Shown: positions 17,883-27,281, numbered from the stretch's first letter. The stretch is 64,000 nucleotides of DNA from Bacillota bacterium (GCA_023460085.1 JAEWRI010000037.1:36298-100297); one strand, 5' to 3'. Numbers and translations are program-made. Notes: generated by a model from the letters alone, not told the origin.

Positions 17883-18019
17883 GACCATTCCCTCGTCTGC
17901 GGCATGTGTCCGCATAGTCCTTAATGCCACTTATTTCTATTACTCTCAAATATTATTATAAATCACCTTTAAATTTGTGTAAATAGATTCTGTGCTTTTC
18001 GGTTAATAAATGGCGATTG

Positions 18020-18048
18020 TTGTCATGTTCTGAGAGAAGTGTTAAAAT
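18020..18048 (+). promoter_or_regulatory. Promoter of the 18107-19873 gene
   Basis: TTGTCA (18020-18025), 17-bp spacer, TAAAAT (18043-18048). Confidence 0.65.
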
Positions 18049-18106
18049 GATACGGGAACATTGAAAATCCGACAAATCCCAGTCATCCGTCACGGAGGAC
18101 AGCAGC

Positions 18107-19873
18107 ATGGTTCTTTTTACGGCGTGCTTCGACAGGGTTTCCGATCATCTGACCATTGACGACAAATATTTTTTGCACATCAAGCGCGTATATCCGGACA
18201 TCGCCGAGCGGCTGATGCGCGTTACGGTCTGTGCCCAGTATGTGACCGGGCGCGCCGGAGAAGGCGCACCCGTAATCCTGCGCCCCCTGAAGCGCTTCGG
18301 CGAAGCGGAAGATTCGCTGCGGCTGGAGTTCGGGCCGGGCAAGGCAACGGCGCTGACGGGCGGACCCCTCGCGGAGGGTGTGCTGCGCCTTGCGCGGCGG
18401 CAGGGGGTGCTGGACACCGACGGGCGCACACCGCTGCTCGTGTTTGCGGAGCAGCCGGAGTACGACGAGATCTGCGCGGCGGCGGCAACGCTCTTAGAGC
18501 TGGACGCGCTGATGGAGAAAAGCGACTATAAGGCCGTCTGCATGCGCTTCGCGCCGCTGCGCAACGCGAAAACGAATGCGGCGCTGTGGGACAACCCCGA
18601 CATGCTTTACCGCGTGGGGCGCGCGTGCAGCAAACTGGCCACCACGCTGTTAATCAAGGCCGGTGAGACAAAGAAGCTGCGCGACTGCGCACAGTACCGC
18701 GCGTATGCCGTCGCCTTTCTGAAGCGCGGGGCGGAGTTGGAGCAAGGCAGCGCCCGCTGCGCGACAGCGCTGGCGTACCGCCACTATTCCAACGTGCACG
18801 AGCTGCTGCGTCCGGGCGAGCGGCGCGATCAGGATCTCGAGAAGGAGATTGAGCTCGCCAACGAGTGGCTCTCCCGCGCGCTGGAGATCTACCCGCAGAG
18901 CGTCCGGAACAACTACCGCAAGGGCAAGCTGATCATCGAAAAGCAGGCGCCCTGGCTGCTGTTCGGCAAGCACGCCTACGGCAAGGAGGAAGCGGTGCTG
19001 CTGCGCGAGATCCGCGATATCGGCGAGGAACACCTTGCCACCGCCATATCGCTCTATGAGGCCATGAAGGACGGGCCGGACAAGGAAGCCAACGCGCGCG
19101 AATACGCCAAGGCGCTGTTCGTGCTGGGCGGGCATTACTTGGGCGACGCCTATCTGCCCACGCTGGAATACTGCTGCCGCCTGCTGGCCAAGGGCGAGGG
19201 CGGCACATCCATCCCCGAAATTACGAAGCTCAACATCGACAGCGCGTGCGAGCTGCTGGAAAAGTGTTTTGCCGCCGAGTGCGACATGCCGCTCTCCGCG
19301 CTGCACATCGGCAGGCTGGCGGAGCAGGCCGTATCCGGTCACTGGACACGTTCCCCCGTGGAGAAGCTGTATCAGCTCGGCTGCGCGCATTCAGCCCGGG
19401 CCTTCATCGCGCTGGCGGAAGGCCGCGAGGAGGATTTGCAGCGCAGCGCGTTTTCAGCAGGCAAGCTGCTCACTGCCGCGAAATCCGTCGCCGACGCCGC
19501 CAAGGACCGCAAGCGCAACACGTGGCACATCAGCGAGAAGCTCGCGTGGGTAAATATCTGCCTGGGCCGCTACGAAACCGCGGCGGGGCTGCTGGCGCGC
19601 TCGCGCACCGGCTACATCGTCAATACGCGGGCGCTGGCGCTGATGCTGACGGGCAGACCCGCCGACATGGAAAAGGCATGGGAGGCGCTGCGCGCCGCGG
19701 CGGCGGACAAGTACAACAAAGCCGCCGGTCTCTCCCGCGTACTGTACGCGTTTACCTGCCAACGCCTCGGGAAGCCATTGCCGGAACTGGGCGAGCTGTC
19801 CGGGCGGAATACCCGCCTCGCGGAGATACTCGGTGTAACCCCGGCAGGCAAAGCGCACGCTAAGATTGGGTAA
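18107..19873 (+). CDS. Large helical-repeat (TPR-like) protein, unknown function
   Basis: A 588-residue cytoplasmic protein with no signal peptide or membrane segment. The first ~130 residues are mixed alpha/beta (MVLFTACFDRVSDHLTIDDKYF), possibly an N-terminal regulatory domain. From about residue 140 on it is almost all helical, alanine/leucine-rich with TPR-like spacing (ELANEWLSRALEIYPQSVRNNYRKG, SEKLAWVNICLGRYETAAGLLARS). GGAGG precedes ATG 18107 and a promoter with 17-bp spacing lies upstream. Monocistronic. I do not recognise the family; a scaffold or regulatory role is only a guess. Confidence 0.72.
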   Translation: MVLFTACFDRVSDHLTIDDKYFLHIKRVYPDIAERLMRVTVCAQYVTGRAGEGAPVILRPLKRFGEAEDSLRLEFGPGKATALTGGPLAEGVLRLARRQGVLDTDGRTPLLVFAEQPEYDEICAAAATLLELDALMEKSDYKAVCMRFAPLRNAKTNAALWDNPDMLYRVGRACSKLATTLLIKAGETKKLRDCAQYRAYAVAFLKRGAELEQGSARCATALAYRHYSNVHELLRPGERRDQDLEKEIELANEWLSRALEIYPQSVRNNYRKGKLIIEKQAPWLLFGKHAYGKEEAVLLREIRDIGEEHLATAISLYEAMKDGPDKEANAREYAKALFVLGGHYLGDAYLPTLEYCCRLLAKGEGGTSIPEITKLNIDSACELLEKCFAAECDMPLSALHIGRLAEQAVSGHWTRSPVEKLYQLGCAHSARAFIALAEGREEDLQRSAFSAGKLLTAAKSVADAAKDRKRNTWHISEKLAWVNICLGRYETAAGLLARSRTGYIVNTRALALMLTGRPADMEKAWEALRAAAADKYNKAAGLSRVLYAFTCQRLGKPLPELGELSGRNTRLAEILGVTPAGKAHAKIG

Positions 19874-19900
19874 AGCCGAACATATTTTTGCCCAGCCGGA

Positions 19901-19930
19901 TTGACACCCGCGAAGGGGGTGTGGTATATT
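19901..19930 (+). promoter_or_regulatory. Promoter of the small gene at 19982
   Basis: Perfect -35 TTGACA (19901-19906), 18-bp spacer, TATATT (19925-19930). Confidence 0.75.
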
Positions 19931-19981
19931 CTTGATGGTGAAGTTGAACACCTAAAATACGGACAGAAGGAGGAGAAACGT

Positions 19982-20215
19982 ATGAAGATTAAAAACATCA
20001 ACGAGCCGGCGAAGTTTTTCGAGGTTCTCAAGGATTGCAAGGGTAAGATTGAACTCGTCACTTCCGAAGGCGACAGGCTGAACCTGAAGTCCACGCTTTG
20101 CCAGTACATCATGCTGACGCAGATGTTCTCGGAAGCCAAGATCGACGAGCTGGAACTGCTGGTTTCAGAGCCTGAAGATTTGAACCTCCTGCTCAACTAT
20201 CTGGTGAGGGGATAG
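19982..20215 (+). CDS. Small conserved-looking cytoplasmic protein
   Basis: A 77-residue soluble protein (MKIKNINEPAKFFEVLKDCK at the start, a C-terminal acidic helix ending LLLNYLVRG). It has its own strong promoter, an AAGGAGGAG ribosome site and a textbook terminator, so it is a genuine monocistronic gene and probably well expressed. I recall similar short proteins in Clostridia, some carrying an implausible polymerase label; I would not transfer any function. Confidence 0.8.
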   Translation: MKIKNINEPAKFFEVLKDCKGKIELVTSEGDRLNLKSTLCQYIMLTQMFSEAKIDELELLVSEPEDLNLLLNYLVRG

Positions 20216-20232
20216 TCCAAATCCCGCAATAC

Positions 20233-20254
20233 AGCCGCCTTTGGCGGCTTTTTT
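20233..20254 (+). terminator. Intrinsic terminator of the small gene
   Basis: AGCCGCC (20233-20239), loop TTT, GGCGGCT (20243-20249), then a six-base T-run. Confidence 0.9.
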
Positions 20255-20277
20255 AATTCAGTCCGCCCCAGCCCATG

Positions 20278-21336
20278 TCATTGTTCCACCGGGATACTCG
20301 CCACTCCCCATCGCATCACAATCCGGCGCAGCAGCGGGCTGCACAACACCGCCGCCTTCGCGATTTTCAGCGTATACTTGAGGCGCATCCCCAAGGTCTC
20401 TCTGCGGTAATTCCGCAGCACACTGCCGTCTTTTCGGAAGGCAAGGCTCAGCCGGTACGCGCTCATCAGCGCCCCGCTGATACCCTCCAGCGAGCTCGGG
20501 CTGACGAAACCCGCCGCTTCGCCAATAAGCAGCGCGTTACCCCGCCCGAGGCAGATGTCGCGCGGCCTGCGCAGCCGTCGCACAAAGCACGCCTCGCGCC
20601 GCAGCGGCTCCGGGAGCGCCATGCCCTGCCGCCGCAGCTTCTCCTTCTGCGCCTCGAAGGCTTCGCGAGCGTCACGCAGCCCATACGCGCCGCCGAACAC
20701 ACAGCGGCTGCCCTTGCAGAGCGACCACGAATAGCTTCCGGGATTGCACGTGTCGAACACGCACGAGAAGAAGGGGCTTTGCCCTTCATGCGGATACCAC
20801 TCCTGCAGTGACAGCAGCAGGCTGTCCTTCCCCCGCCCGCCGCACCGCTTTTCCACAACGGATCGCGCGCCATCGGCACCCACCACATAGCGCGAAAGAA
20901 TACTCTTCTCGATCCCGCCTTCGCGCCATGTCACCTCATAGGTATCCCCCGCCTTTTGCAGGCTCGTAACCACCGCGCCGCTGCAAACAGTAACGGTATC
21001 GGGGATAAGCGACATCAGCCATAAATCAAATTTGCTTCGGTCAATATTCAGATAAAAGCGCGGATACCAGCGCAGCAGGCCGCTGTCCAGATCCAGCGTT
21101 CTCACCGAAAAGATTTGCGGCGAAGTAAGTACCCCATCCGGTATGGGCAGATCGAAGCGTGCCAGTGCGCGCAACGCGTCGGGGGAAAGCAGCCCTCCGC
21201 AGGATTTCGTCCAGCACTCCGGCTGAGACGCATCCTTTCTGTCGAAGGCGATTACGCGGAATTTACGGGAATCAACGAGCCGCGCAAAGCTGGCACCCGC
21301 AGGTCCAAGGCCAATGACGGCAATATCGTATACCAT
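20278..21336 (-). CDS. Geranylgeranyl-reductase-like FAD-dependent oxidoreductase
   Basis: A 352-residue flavoprotein with N-terminal FAD motif YDIAVIGLGPAGASFARLV, the mid-chain YVVGADGARSVV and the C-terminal ALLIGEAAGFVSPSSLEGISGA, the arrangement of the group that includes geranylgeranyl reductases and p-hydroxybenzoate-hydroxylase-like enzymes. CWTKSCGGLL near residue 45 fits the GGR-like subgroup, where a cysteine is typical. Substrate unknown; reduction of an isoprenoid chain is one option. No partner genes nearby. Confidence 0.82.
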   Translation of the reverse strand: MVYDIAVIGLGPAGASFARLVDSRKFRVIAFDRKDASQPECWTKSCGGLLSPDALRALARFDLPIPDGVLTSPQIFSVRTLDLDSGLLRWYPRFYLNIDRSKFDLWLMSLIPDTVTVCSGAVVTSLQKAGDTYEVTWREGGIEKSILSRYVVGADGARSVVEKRCGGRGKDSLLLSLQEWYPHEGQSPFFSCVFDTCNPGSYSWSLCKGSRCVFGGAYGLRDAREAFEAQKEKLRRQGMALPEPLRREACFVRRLRRPRDICLGRGNALLIGEAAGFVSPSSLEGISGALMSAYRLSLAFRKDGSVLRNYRRETLGMRLKYTLKIAKAAVLCSPLLRRIVMRWGVASIPVEQ

Positions 21337-21552
21337 ACACGCTCCCTGTTTCCATGCTGATATATTCTATTCGCCGCGCAATAAACATTTCCTCTTTATC
21401 GTTTAATTTTTATTGTTTATAGATATATTTATGCAAAAAATCGACTGCCGGCAAGCCGGCCTCCGTGCATATCATCATTGCTCCGTACATATATACAGTA
21501 TGAAGAACGCCGGATGGTTTCTTTCAGTCCACTGTAAACGGAGGAAAAGGGA

Positions 21553-22503
21553 ATGCGCAAGGCAAAGCTCAGCATGGTAATGGCATGGGTGTTGATACTG
21601 GCACTCTCAGCAGGGAATACAGGCATTGCACCCATGGCAGAAATCCCGGCCGTCGCACAGGCTGGCGGAGTGCTCGTTCCGGCGGCAAAGGCACCGGTTG
21701 GAACGGCAGCTGCCACCGCAGCAATTTCTGCCGAAGCATACGCCCCGTCCCCTTCTGCCGAGGCTGAAAGCGTACGCGATACCGCAGCGGAACCCGCAAT
21801 CGAAGCGGCTGATGCCGCAGCCCCGGCTGATACCGCCCCGGAGGTGCTCGTCCTGCCCGACATCCGCACGGACGGCCCTGCTCCGTCGCAAATAAAAAGC
21901 CTGCCGGATTCCGGCAGGGTGTGCCTCACCTTCGACGATGGCTACGGCGAGGCCGCAATCCATACCATACTCGATTGCCTGCAGGAAAACAACGTACACT
22001 GCACCTTCTTTATCATCGGGTCGTGCTTGAAATTGTACCCCAAGCTCTGGCAAAGAGCCGTCGCAGAGGGTCATGAAATTGCATACCACACCATGCGGCA
22101 CCACTCGCTGAACGGCATGAGCAACGAGCAGATTGTCGCCGACATCAACCGATGGAACGAAACTGCGCGGGAAGTGCTCGGCGCGGACTATGCCATCCCC
22201 CGCATCGCCAGAGCGCCGGGCGGCAGCGCCAACGCGCGGGTGCGGCGGCTGTTCGGATGCCTCGGCTATCACCTCATCTACTGGAGCAGCGACACCTTCA
22301 CCGGCGTATACCGCAGGAGCAAAAGCAACGTTGCCGCGCGGATCGCTTCCTACATACTGCGCGGCACCAATACAGGGACTATCGTACTGCAGCACTTCAA
22401 CCGCTATGACGCTTCTTCTGTTTCCCGATACGTCGCGGAGTTGAAGCAGCGCTTCACGCTGGGTACGGTCAGTGAAGCGCTGACCGCGTCCAATACACAA
22501 TAG
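21553..22503 (+). CDS. Secreted NodB-domain polysaccharide deacetylase (CE4)
   Basis: A 316-residue exported protein: signal peptide (residues ~1-36), a ~70-residue Ala/Pro/Glu-rich spacer, then a NodB domain. Motif 1 TFDDGY, the metal histidines in HTMRHHSL, and RAPGG (motif 3, where most members have RPPxG) are visible, with a late ILRGTNTGTIVLQHF block in place of the usual H-motif. It would deacetylate peptidoglycan or another N-acetylated glycan at the cell surface. GGAGGAAAAGGG precedes the start. Confidence 0.88.
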   Translation: MRKAKLSMVMAWVLILALSAGNTGIAPMAEIPAVAQAGGVLVPAAKAPVGTAAATAAISAEAYAPSPSAEAESVRDTAAEPAIEAADAAAPADTAPEVLVLPDIRTDGPAPSQIKSLPDSGRVCLTFDDGYGEAAIHTILDCLQENNVHCTFFIIGSCLKLYPKLWQRAVAEGHEIAYHTMRHHSLNGMSNEQIVADINRWNETAREVLGADYAIPRIARAPGGSANARVRRLFGCLGYHLIYWSSDTFTGVYRRSKSNVAARIASYILRGTNTGTIVLQHFNRYDASSVSRYVAELKQRFTLGTVSEALTASNTQ

Positions 22504-22528
22504 CGCCTCCTTCCGGAGTCGCCCGCCG

Positions 22529-23266
22529 TTATGCGCTGATATTCTTGAGGGAACTGTCCACCAGATAATCCAGCAGCTTTTTGGGATTTTTCCGCAGCCG
22601 CTGGATATCTTCCGTAACTTGTGTGTAGCGCTCGGCAATCCGGATGGTATCCTCCAGCTTATTGCTCAGCGTGTCGATTTTGTCTTTCGACTCAGCCAGC
22701 TTCTTCTGATGCTCATCCGCCTGCAGGTTCAGCATTTCCTGTATCGGCGCCCAGCTTTGGGTTCCCAGCAGATCCAGCGTTTGCGGCGATTTTTGCAGCG
22801 TAAGGCTTTCCTGCAAGCGTGCCGTGTTCAGCGTGGTGACAGTCTCCTGCGCTTCGATTTCTGACTTCACCGTAACCACGGAGTTTTTCAAAGCTCCCAG
22901 CTGCCCTGCGACCTCTTTCAATTGCCGGGATGTTGCGTTCAGCGCCAAGAATGCAACGTCGGTGTCGAAATCATCCGGCGCATACAGCTTGACATTATTG
23001 AAGTTCAAGGTCAGAAAGAACAGTATCACCAGCAGCGTCGGAAATCCGATGATAAACCACATATACGTACCATGCAGGCTTTTGTCGATGAAGGGCAGCA
23101 CAGCCGCACCTGCGCCTTCGGCAATGGACGCGAATATGCCGATCATCGTTAACGGGTTCCTGACGTCAGGCCTGCGCTTGTCATTCTCCTTGGTTTCGCT
23201 CTCCTTGTTTTCTTCCCCATCTTTTCCGGCATCTTTACCGTTCACAACCTTTTCGGGCTCGCTCAT
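22529..23266 (-). CDS. Two-helix membrane protein with long coiled coil
   Basis: A 245-residue protein: a strongly charged N-terminus (~45 residues, KDGEENKESETKENDKRR), two membrane helices (roughly 50-70 and 78-98) around a short loop, and then a cytoplasmic coiled coil (~110-235) with repeated heptads (KDKIDTLSNKLEDTIRIAERY). The frame opens at 23476, but ATG 23266 has AAGGAGG and the upstream part is not protein-like. No family is recognised; the shape suggests a membrane-tethered scaffold or sensor. Confidence 0.75.
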   Translation of the reverse strand: MSEPEKVVNGKDAGKDGEENKESETKENDKRRPDVRNPLTMIGIFASIAEGAGAAVLPFIDKSLHGTYMWFIIGFPTLLVILFFLTLNFNNVKLYAPDDFDTDVAFLALNATSRQLKEVAGQLGALKNSVVTVKSEIEAQETVTTLNTARLQESLTLQKSPQTLDLLGTQSWAPIQEMLNLQADEHQKKLAESKDKIDTLSNKLEDTIRIAERYTQVTEDIQRLRKNPKKLLDYLVDSSLKNISA

Positions 23267-23376
23267 CGCATTTTCCTCCTTAATTGAACTGATTAAGCAG
23301 AAAATAGAGTGCAATATTCTATATATTTCTTCATTCGCTGCAGAATTCCTTTTCGCAAACACCCCTGCAGTAAAAT

Positions 23377-23399
23377 AAACCCGGCGTCGCGCAGGGTTT
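23377..23399 (-). terminator. Probable terminator between HD-GYP and coiled-coil genes
   Basis: AAACCC (23377-23382) pairs with GGGTTT (23394-23399); reverse-strand tail TTTATTTT. It is 167 nt past the HD-GYP stop, so it either ends that transcript or attenuates the 23266 gene. The rest of 23267-23565 shows nothing recognisable. Confidence 0.5.
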
Positions 23400-23565
23400 A
23401 CGCCTGCAAAGTCCGGTTGGGGTACCGCTGCATGTGCGATGCGTATGGGTTTCCGCAGATTTGTTGTGTTCGGCAATGAGAGCCTGTCGGGAATGGGTAT
23501 GGAAAGGATACGGCGCCAAGACTAAAACGCCCGGGTTCATCTGACAACCGCCGAGTGAGGTTCGG

Positions 23566-24327
23566 CTATTTCAGCACCGCTTTCAGCACGTCCAAAATGT
23601 CCTCAGAGAACCGGCACGCTTCCTCCCCCATGATCTCCAGCGCCGTATCCTTGCCATAAGCCATGCGGTAAGGCCTGTGCGATGTCAGCGCATCCAGCAC
23701 ATCAGCCACCATGACGATTTGCGAATTTCGATGAATGTGGGTGCCGCTCACCCCGTAAGGATAGCCGCTGCCGTCCATTCGCTCATGGTGCTGAAGAATG
23801 ACTGTCGTACAGTCTTCCGGCAGATCGGAATCCTTAATCAGCCCAATTCCCAAAATACAGTGCTGTCTCATATCCACCATTTCAAAATGGGTTAATGGGC
23901 CTTCCTTCTCCAGTATCGTTTTGGGGATCAGCAATTTACCGATATCGTGCAAAAAAGCGCCCAATCCGATATCATGGAGCGCCGAAGGAGCGTATCCCAA
24001 ATGAATGGCAAGCACCAGCGAGATGATGGCCACATGGATGGAATGACCGTATACCCAGGGAACATAGCTGTACAGCGTATACAAAAGCCCCGACGGCAGC
24101 TTCTGTTCAGACTCGCTGACGATGGTGTTTAGCAGCGCAGTGGGATATTCCAGCAGGCGGCAGTCAAACAGATTCTTCAAGCAACCCGACAGCGGCGGTG
24201 ATGTATTGCAGGCATGATGCGCCATCTTTTGAGAATCGGCATGCGCCCCTTGCCGATTGGCTGGCTGACCAGTATAATCTGCCGCGGGAAGCATGAGGCA
24301 CTTGGAGCAGTCCGTTGATGTGTGCAT
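23566..24327 (-). CDS. HD-GYP domain c-di-GMP phosphodiesterase-like protein
   Basis: A 253-residue protein. The N-terminal ~70 residues contain scattered cysteines and no recognisable domain; the rest is an HD-GYP domain with HDIGKLLIPKTIL, the second histidine region ILGIGLIKDSDLP, HHERMDGSGYPYG and VADVLDALTSHRPYR. HD-GYP enzymes hydrolyse cyclic di-GMP. There is no receiver domain, so the input is unknown. It diverges from the XRE gene across a ~150-bp AT-rich stretch that must hold both promoters. Confidence 0.9.
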   Translation of the reverse strand: MHTSTDCSKCLMLPAADYTGQPANRQGAHADSQKMAHHACNTSPPLSGCLKNLFDCRLLEYPTALLNTIVSESEQKLPSGLLYTLYSYVPWVYGHSIHVAIISLVLAIHLGYAPSALHDIGLGAFLHDIGKLLIPKTILEKEGPLTHFEMVDMRQHCILGIGLIKDSDLPEDCTTVILQHHERMDGSGYPYGVSGTHIHRNSQIVMVADVLDALTSHRPYRMAYGKDTALEIMGEEACRFSEDILDVLKAVLK

Positions 24328-24481
24328 TGATGAAGCCTTTCTTTGCTATGCTATAAATACGAACTACGCTGATACAAGAATAAAATGTTACGAATACAGG
24401 TAAAACTTGTGCTTATTATAACCTCAAATACTGAACAATACAAGCAAAAGCTGTATTCTCAATATAGGGAAAGGAGAAATT

Positions 24482-24799
24482 ATGGAAAATCGAATACGGG
24501 AGCTGCGTGAAGCCCTGGGCATGACGCAGGTAAGGCTCAGCATTGAACTGGAGGTGACGCAAGAGACGATAAGCGCCTACGAAACGGGAAAACACAGTGT
24601 CAGTCTGAAGAACCTGACAAAAATGACCCGGCTTTTCGATGTCAGTATGGACTATATCATGGGCGTTTCCGACGTACGCAAGCCCATACTTCCCAGCGAA
24701 TTTTCATGCGATGAAATCGATTTGCTCAGTATGTACCGTAAAATGAATCGAACCCAGAAGGAAAAGGCAATGGCTTACATGCAGGGGCTGTTGGCCTGA
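24482..24799 (+). CDS. XRE-family transcriptional regulator
   Basis: A 105-residue repressor-like protein. Residues 1-60 form a Cro/C1 helix-turn-helix (IRELREALGMTQVRLSIELEVTQETISAYETG); the tail (LLSMYRKMNRTQKEKAMAYMQGL) resembles the short C-terminal helices of SinR/Xre-type dimerising regulators. AAAGGAGAAATT precedes ATG 24482. It is divergent from the HD-GYP gene and could regulate it or itself; no operator could be identified by eye. Confidence 0.92.
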   Translation: MENRIRELREALGMTQVRLSIELEVTQETISAYETGKHSVSLKNLTKMTRLFDVSMDYIMGVSDVRKPILPSEFSCDEIDLLSMYRKMNRTQKEKAMAYMQGLLA

Positions 24800-24953
24800 A
24801 TCTGATTACACCACATTGGAAGAACGCTATAATCGTACATTTTCCACTCATTCATACCAATATTTATAAAAATGCACAGGCCGCAATTCCTGCACCGGAT
24901 CCGCAGAAAAAGATCACCGCTATCGGCCCATGTCAGATACCCCGGTTACGGCT

Positions 24954-25475
24954 TTATTGATTGCGCTTTGCCTTCTCCGCCAGAAAACGTCTGCCCCTCC
25001 GGCGGTTGACGCCCGCCGAACCTAGATAACTCAGCAGTACAATGGGTCCGCGGAAGTTGTATACCCTGCCGAGCGGTGTAAAATGCAGCTTCCCGGGCTC
25101 ATTGTCCGGGCTGCCCGGACAAACATCCTTCTCCTCCCCGCCGATGCGCACGCGGCACCATACGTGGCCGCTGATGCCGACGTGTATCGTCACGCCATCG
25201 CGCACCACGTCCGGGAACCGGCTGCGGAAGGCATGCACGAGACAGCTTTCAAAGCCAAGTCCCTTCAGTATCCTGTTCAGCGCACCCGCCTGCTGCCAGC
25301 AGTATCCCCCGCCCTTCTCAAAGGCAGTCTCCGGCATATCGAAGGAATTGAAATAGGAATAGCGCATGCGCCCGGACACCAGATGCTGGGCATAGGCGAC
25401 AAGCGCCCAGCCGGAAAGGCCCGTTTCGCGGCAGGCCTGCACGGCGTCCGCTATCGTCATATGCTTTTCAGACAT
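24954..25475 (-). CDS. Transglutaminase/arylamine N-acetyltransferase-fold protein
   Basis: A 173-residue protein with a plausible Cys-His-Asp triad: Cys in GGGYCWQQAGALN, His in ISGHVWCRV and Asp in KDVCPG. Spacing and the GGGYCWQ block suggest a small thiol acyltransferase or transglutaminase-like enzyme rather than a full NAT (~270 residues). GGAGGG lies just before ATG 25475. Monocistronic as far as seen. Substrate unknown. Confidence 0.72.
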   Translation of the reverse strand: MSEKHMTIADAVQACRETGLSGWALVAYAQHLVSGRMRYSYFNSFDMPETAFEKGGGYCWQQAGALNRILKGLGFESCLVHAFRSRFPDVVRDGVTIHVGISGHVWCRVRIGGEEKDVCPGSPDNEPGKLHFTPLGRVYNFRGPIVLLSYLGSAGVNRRRGRRFLAEKAKRNQ

Positions 25476-25539
25476 ACGCCCTCCGTAATACTATCTGATT
25501 ATAATATTATTGATATTCTATACCGGAAGAGGTGTACTG

Positions 25540-25690
25540 TCTATCGGATTCAGCGCGTAGGGCCTGCGACCGATCGAGCAACGGCGGGGCATCTGCGGGA
25601 CGGGACGGGGTGCAATCCTCCCGTCGCCTGTCGGCGACAGCCCCTTTAGGGTAAGGGGGTCTTTAGTACGGACGGCGGGGCGCTGGCGGG
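25540..25690. repeat. Dispersed repeat element (intergenic)
   Basis: The segment contains AATCCTCCCGTCGCC, a TGTCGGCGACA hairpin and CAGCCCCTTTAGGGTAAGGG. The last 45 bases of the window (63955-64000) have the same order: AATCCCCCAGTC, a TCCTTCGGACTG hairpin, CAGCCCCCTTT. Shared architecture at two intergenic sites indicates a dispersed palindromic repeat. No coding sequence was found in the 25476-25866 gap. Confidence 0.55.
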
Positions 25691-25807
25691 TCTCAGGTAT
25701 GTCCAGTTTGATATATACATGACACCTCCTCTTTGCGGTCTGTTTTTAGTGTGGATTGATATCGTCAAAACAATAGTTCCTGCAGCGAAAATCCGGCTAT
25801 AAAGAAA

Positions 25808-25833
25808 AGGCGGCCTCCTAAGTTGGAGACCGC
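25808..25833 (-). terminator. Intrinsic terminator of glyS
   Basis: GCGGCCTCC (25810-25818) pairs with GGAGACCGC (25825-25833) with one mismatch; on the reverse strand CTTTTCTTT follows. Confidence 0.8.
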
Positions 25834-25866
25834 AATCTGTAAACCTGATATCAGCGAATGAATGAA

Positions 25867-27255
25867 TCAGAACTTCACCAAATCTCCGATATACTTACTT
25901 AATTGCCCTATTTCCATACGCGTCTGCTGCATGGTGTCGCGGTCGCGCACGGTGACGGTGCCGGTCTCCAGCGTATCGAAGTCCACCGTGATGCAGCACG
26001 GCGTGCCGATTTCGTCCTGACGGCGGTAGCGCTTGCCGATGCTGCCCGTGGTGTCGAAGTCCACCACATGCTCCTTCAGCAGCATGTCGTAAACCTCCTG
26101 CGCCTTGTCGTTGAGCTGCTTCTGCAGCGGCAGAACCGCAGCCTTGAACGGCGCAATCACCGGCGAGAGATGCAGCACCACGCGCGTCTCGTTCTCCAGC
26201 TGCTCCTCGTCGTAGGCATCGCAGAGGAACGCCAGCGTGACGCGATCCGCGCCGAGAGACGGCTCGATGCAGTACGGCAGAAACTTCTCGTTCGTCACCG
26301 GGTCGACGTATTCCAGGCTCTGCCCGGAGGTAATCTGGTGCTGCTTCAAGTCGAAGTCCGTGCGGTCGGCGATGCCCCACAGCTCTCCCCAACCGAACGG
26401 GAACAGGAACTCGATGTCCGTGGTCGCGTTGGAATAATGCGAAAGCTCCTCGGCGTCGTGGTCGCGCAGCTTGATGTTTTCGTCGGTTAAGCCGAGTGAC
26501 AGCAGCCAGTTATGGCAGAACTCCTTCCAGTAGTTGAACCACTGCATCTCCTCGGCGGGCGCGCAGAAGAACTCCAGCTCCATCTGCTCGAACTCGCGGA
26601 TGCGGAAGATGAAGTTGCCCGGCGTAATCTCGTTGCGGAACGACTTGCCAATCTGTCCGATGCCGAACGGCAGGCGCTTGCGCGTGGTGCGCTGCACGTT
26701 TTTGAAGTTCACAAAGATGCCCTGCGCGGTCTCGGGCCGCAGGTAGATCTGATTCGCACTGTCCTCGGTAACGCCCTGGAACGTCTTGAACATCAGGTTG
26801 AATTTGCGGATGCCCGTGAAGTTGTGCTTGCCGCACGTCGGGCAGTTGATGCCCTTCTCCTCGATGAACGCCTCCATGTCGGAGGTCTGCATCGCCGCGG
26901 TGGCAACCTCCAGTCCCTTCTTGGCCGCGTAGTCCTCGATGAGCTGGTCGGCGCGCCAGCGTGCGTGGCATTCCTTGCAGTCCATCAGCGGGTCGGAGAA
27001 GCCGCCCACATGGCCGGAAGCCACCCACACCTGCGGGTTCATCAGTATCGCCGCGTCGAGGCCGACGTTATACGGGCACTCCTTGATGAACTTCTTCCAC
27101 CACGCCTGCTTCACGTTGTTCTTGAGCTCCACGCCCAGCGGGCCGTAGTCCCACGAGTTCGCAAGGCCGCCGTAGATGTCGGAACCGGGATATACAAAGC
27201 CCCGGTTTTTGCAGAGCGCCACGATGCGCTCCATCGTCTGCTTATCCTTTTTCAT
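25867..27255 (-). CDS. glyS: Glycyl-tRNA synthetase, homodimeric (class IIa)
   Basis: A 462-residue enzyme charging tRNA-Gly. The N-terminus KNRGFVYPGSDIYGG, RPETAQGIFVNF, FGIGQIGKSFRNEITP and the C-terminal anticodon-binding domain (~350-462) identify the single-chain alpha2 type (GRS1), not the alpha2beta2 GlyQS type. A C-x2-C motif (NCPTCGKH) is present. GGGAGGG precedes ATG 27255; the frame open to 27297 runs into the T-box terminator and is rejected. Expression is controlled by the T-box upstream. Confidence 0.96.
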   Translation of the reverse strand: MKKDKQTMERIVALCKNRGFVYPGSDIYGGLANSWDYGPLGVELKNNVKQAWWKKFIKECPYNVGLDAAILMNPQVWVASGHVGGFSDPLMDCKECHARWRADQLIEDYAAKKGLEVATAAMQTSDMEAFIEEKGINCPTCGKHNFTGIRKFNLMFKTFQGVTEDSANQIYLRPETAQGIFVNFKNVQRTTRKRLPFGIGQIGKSFRNEITPGNFIFRIREFEQMELEFFCAPAEEMQWFNYWKEFCHNWLLSLGLTDENIKLRDHDAEELSHYSNATTDIEFLFPFGWGELWGIADRTDFDLKQHQITSGQSLEYVDPVTNEKFLPYCIEPSLGADRVTLAFLCDAYDEEQLENETRVVLHLSPVIAPFKAAVLPLQKQLNDKAQEVYDMLLKEHVVDFDTTGSIGKRYRRQDEIGTPCCITVDFDTLETGTVTVRDRDTMQQTRMEIGQLSKYIGDLVKF

Positions 27256-27281
27256 AGTTCCCTCCCGTAATATTCGTAAAT

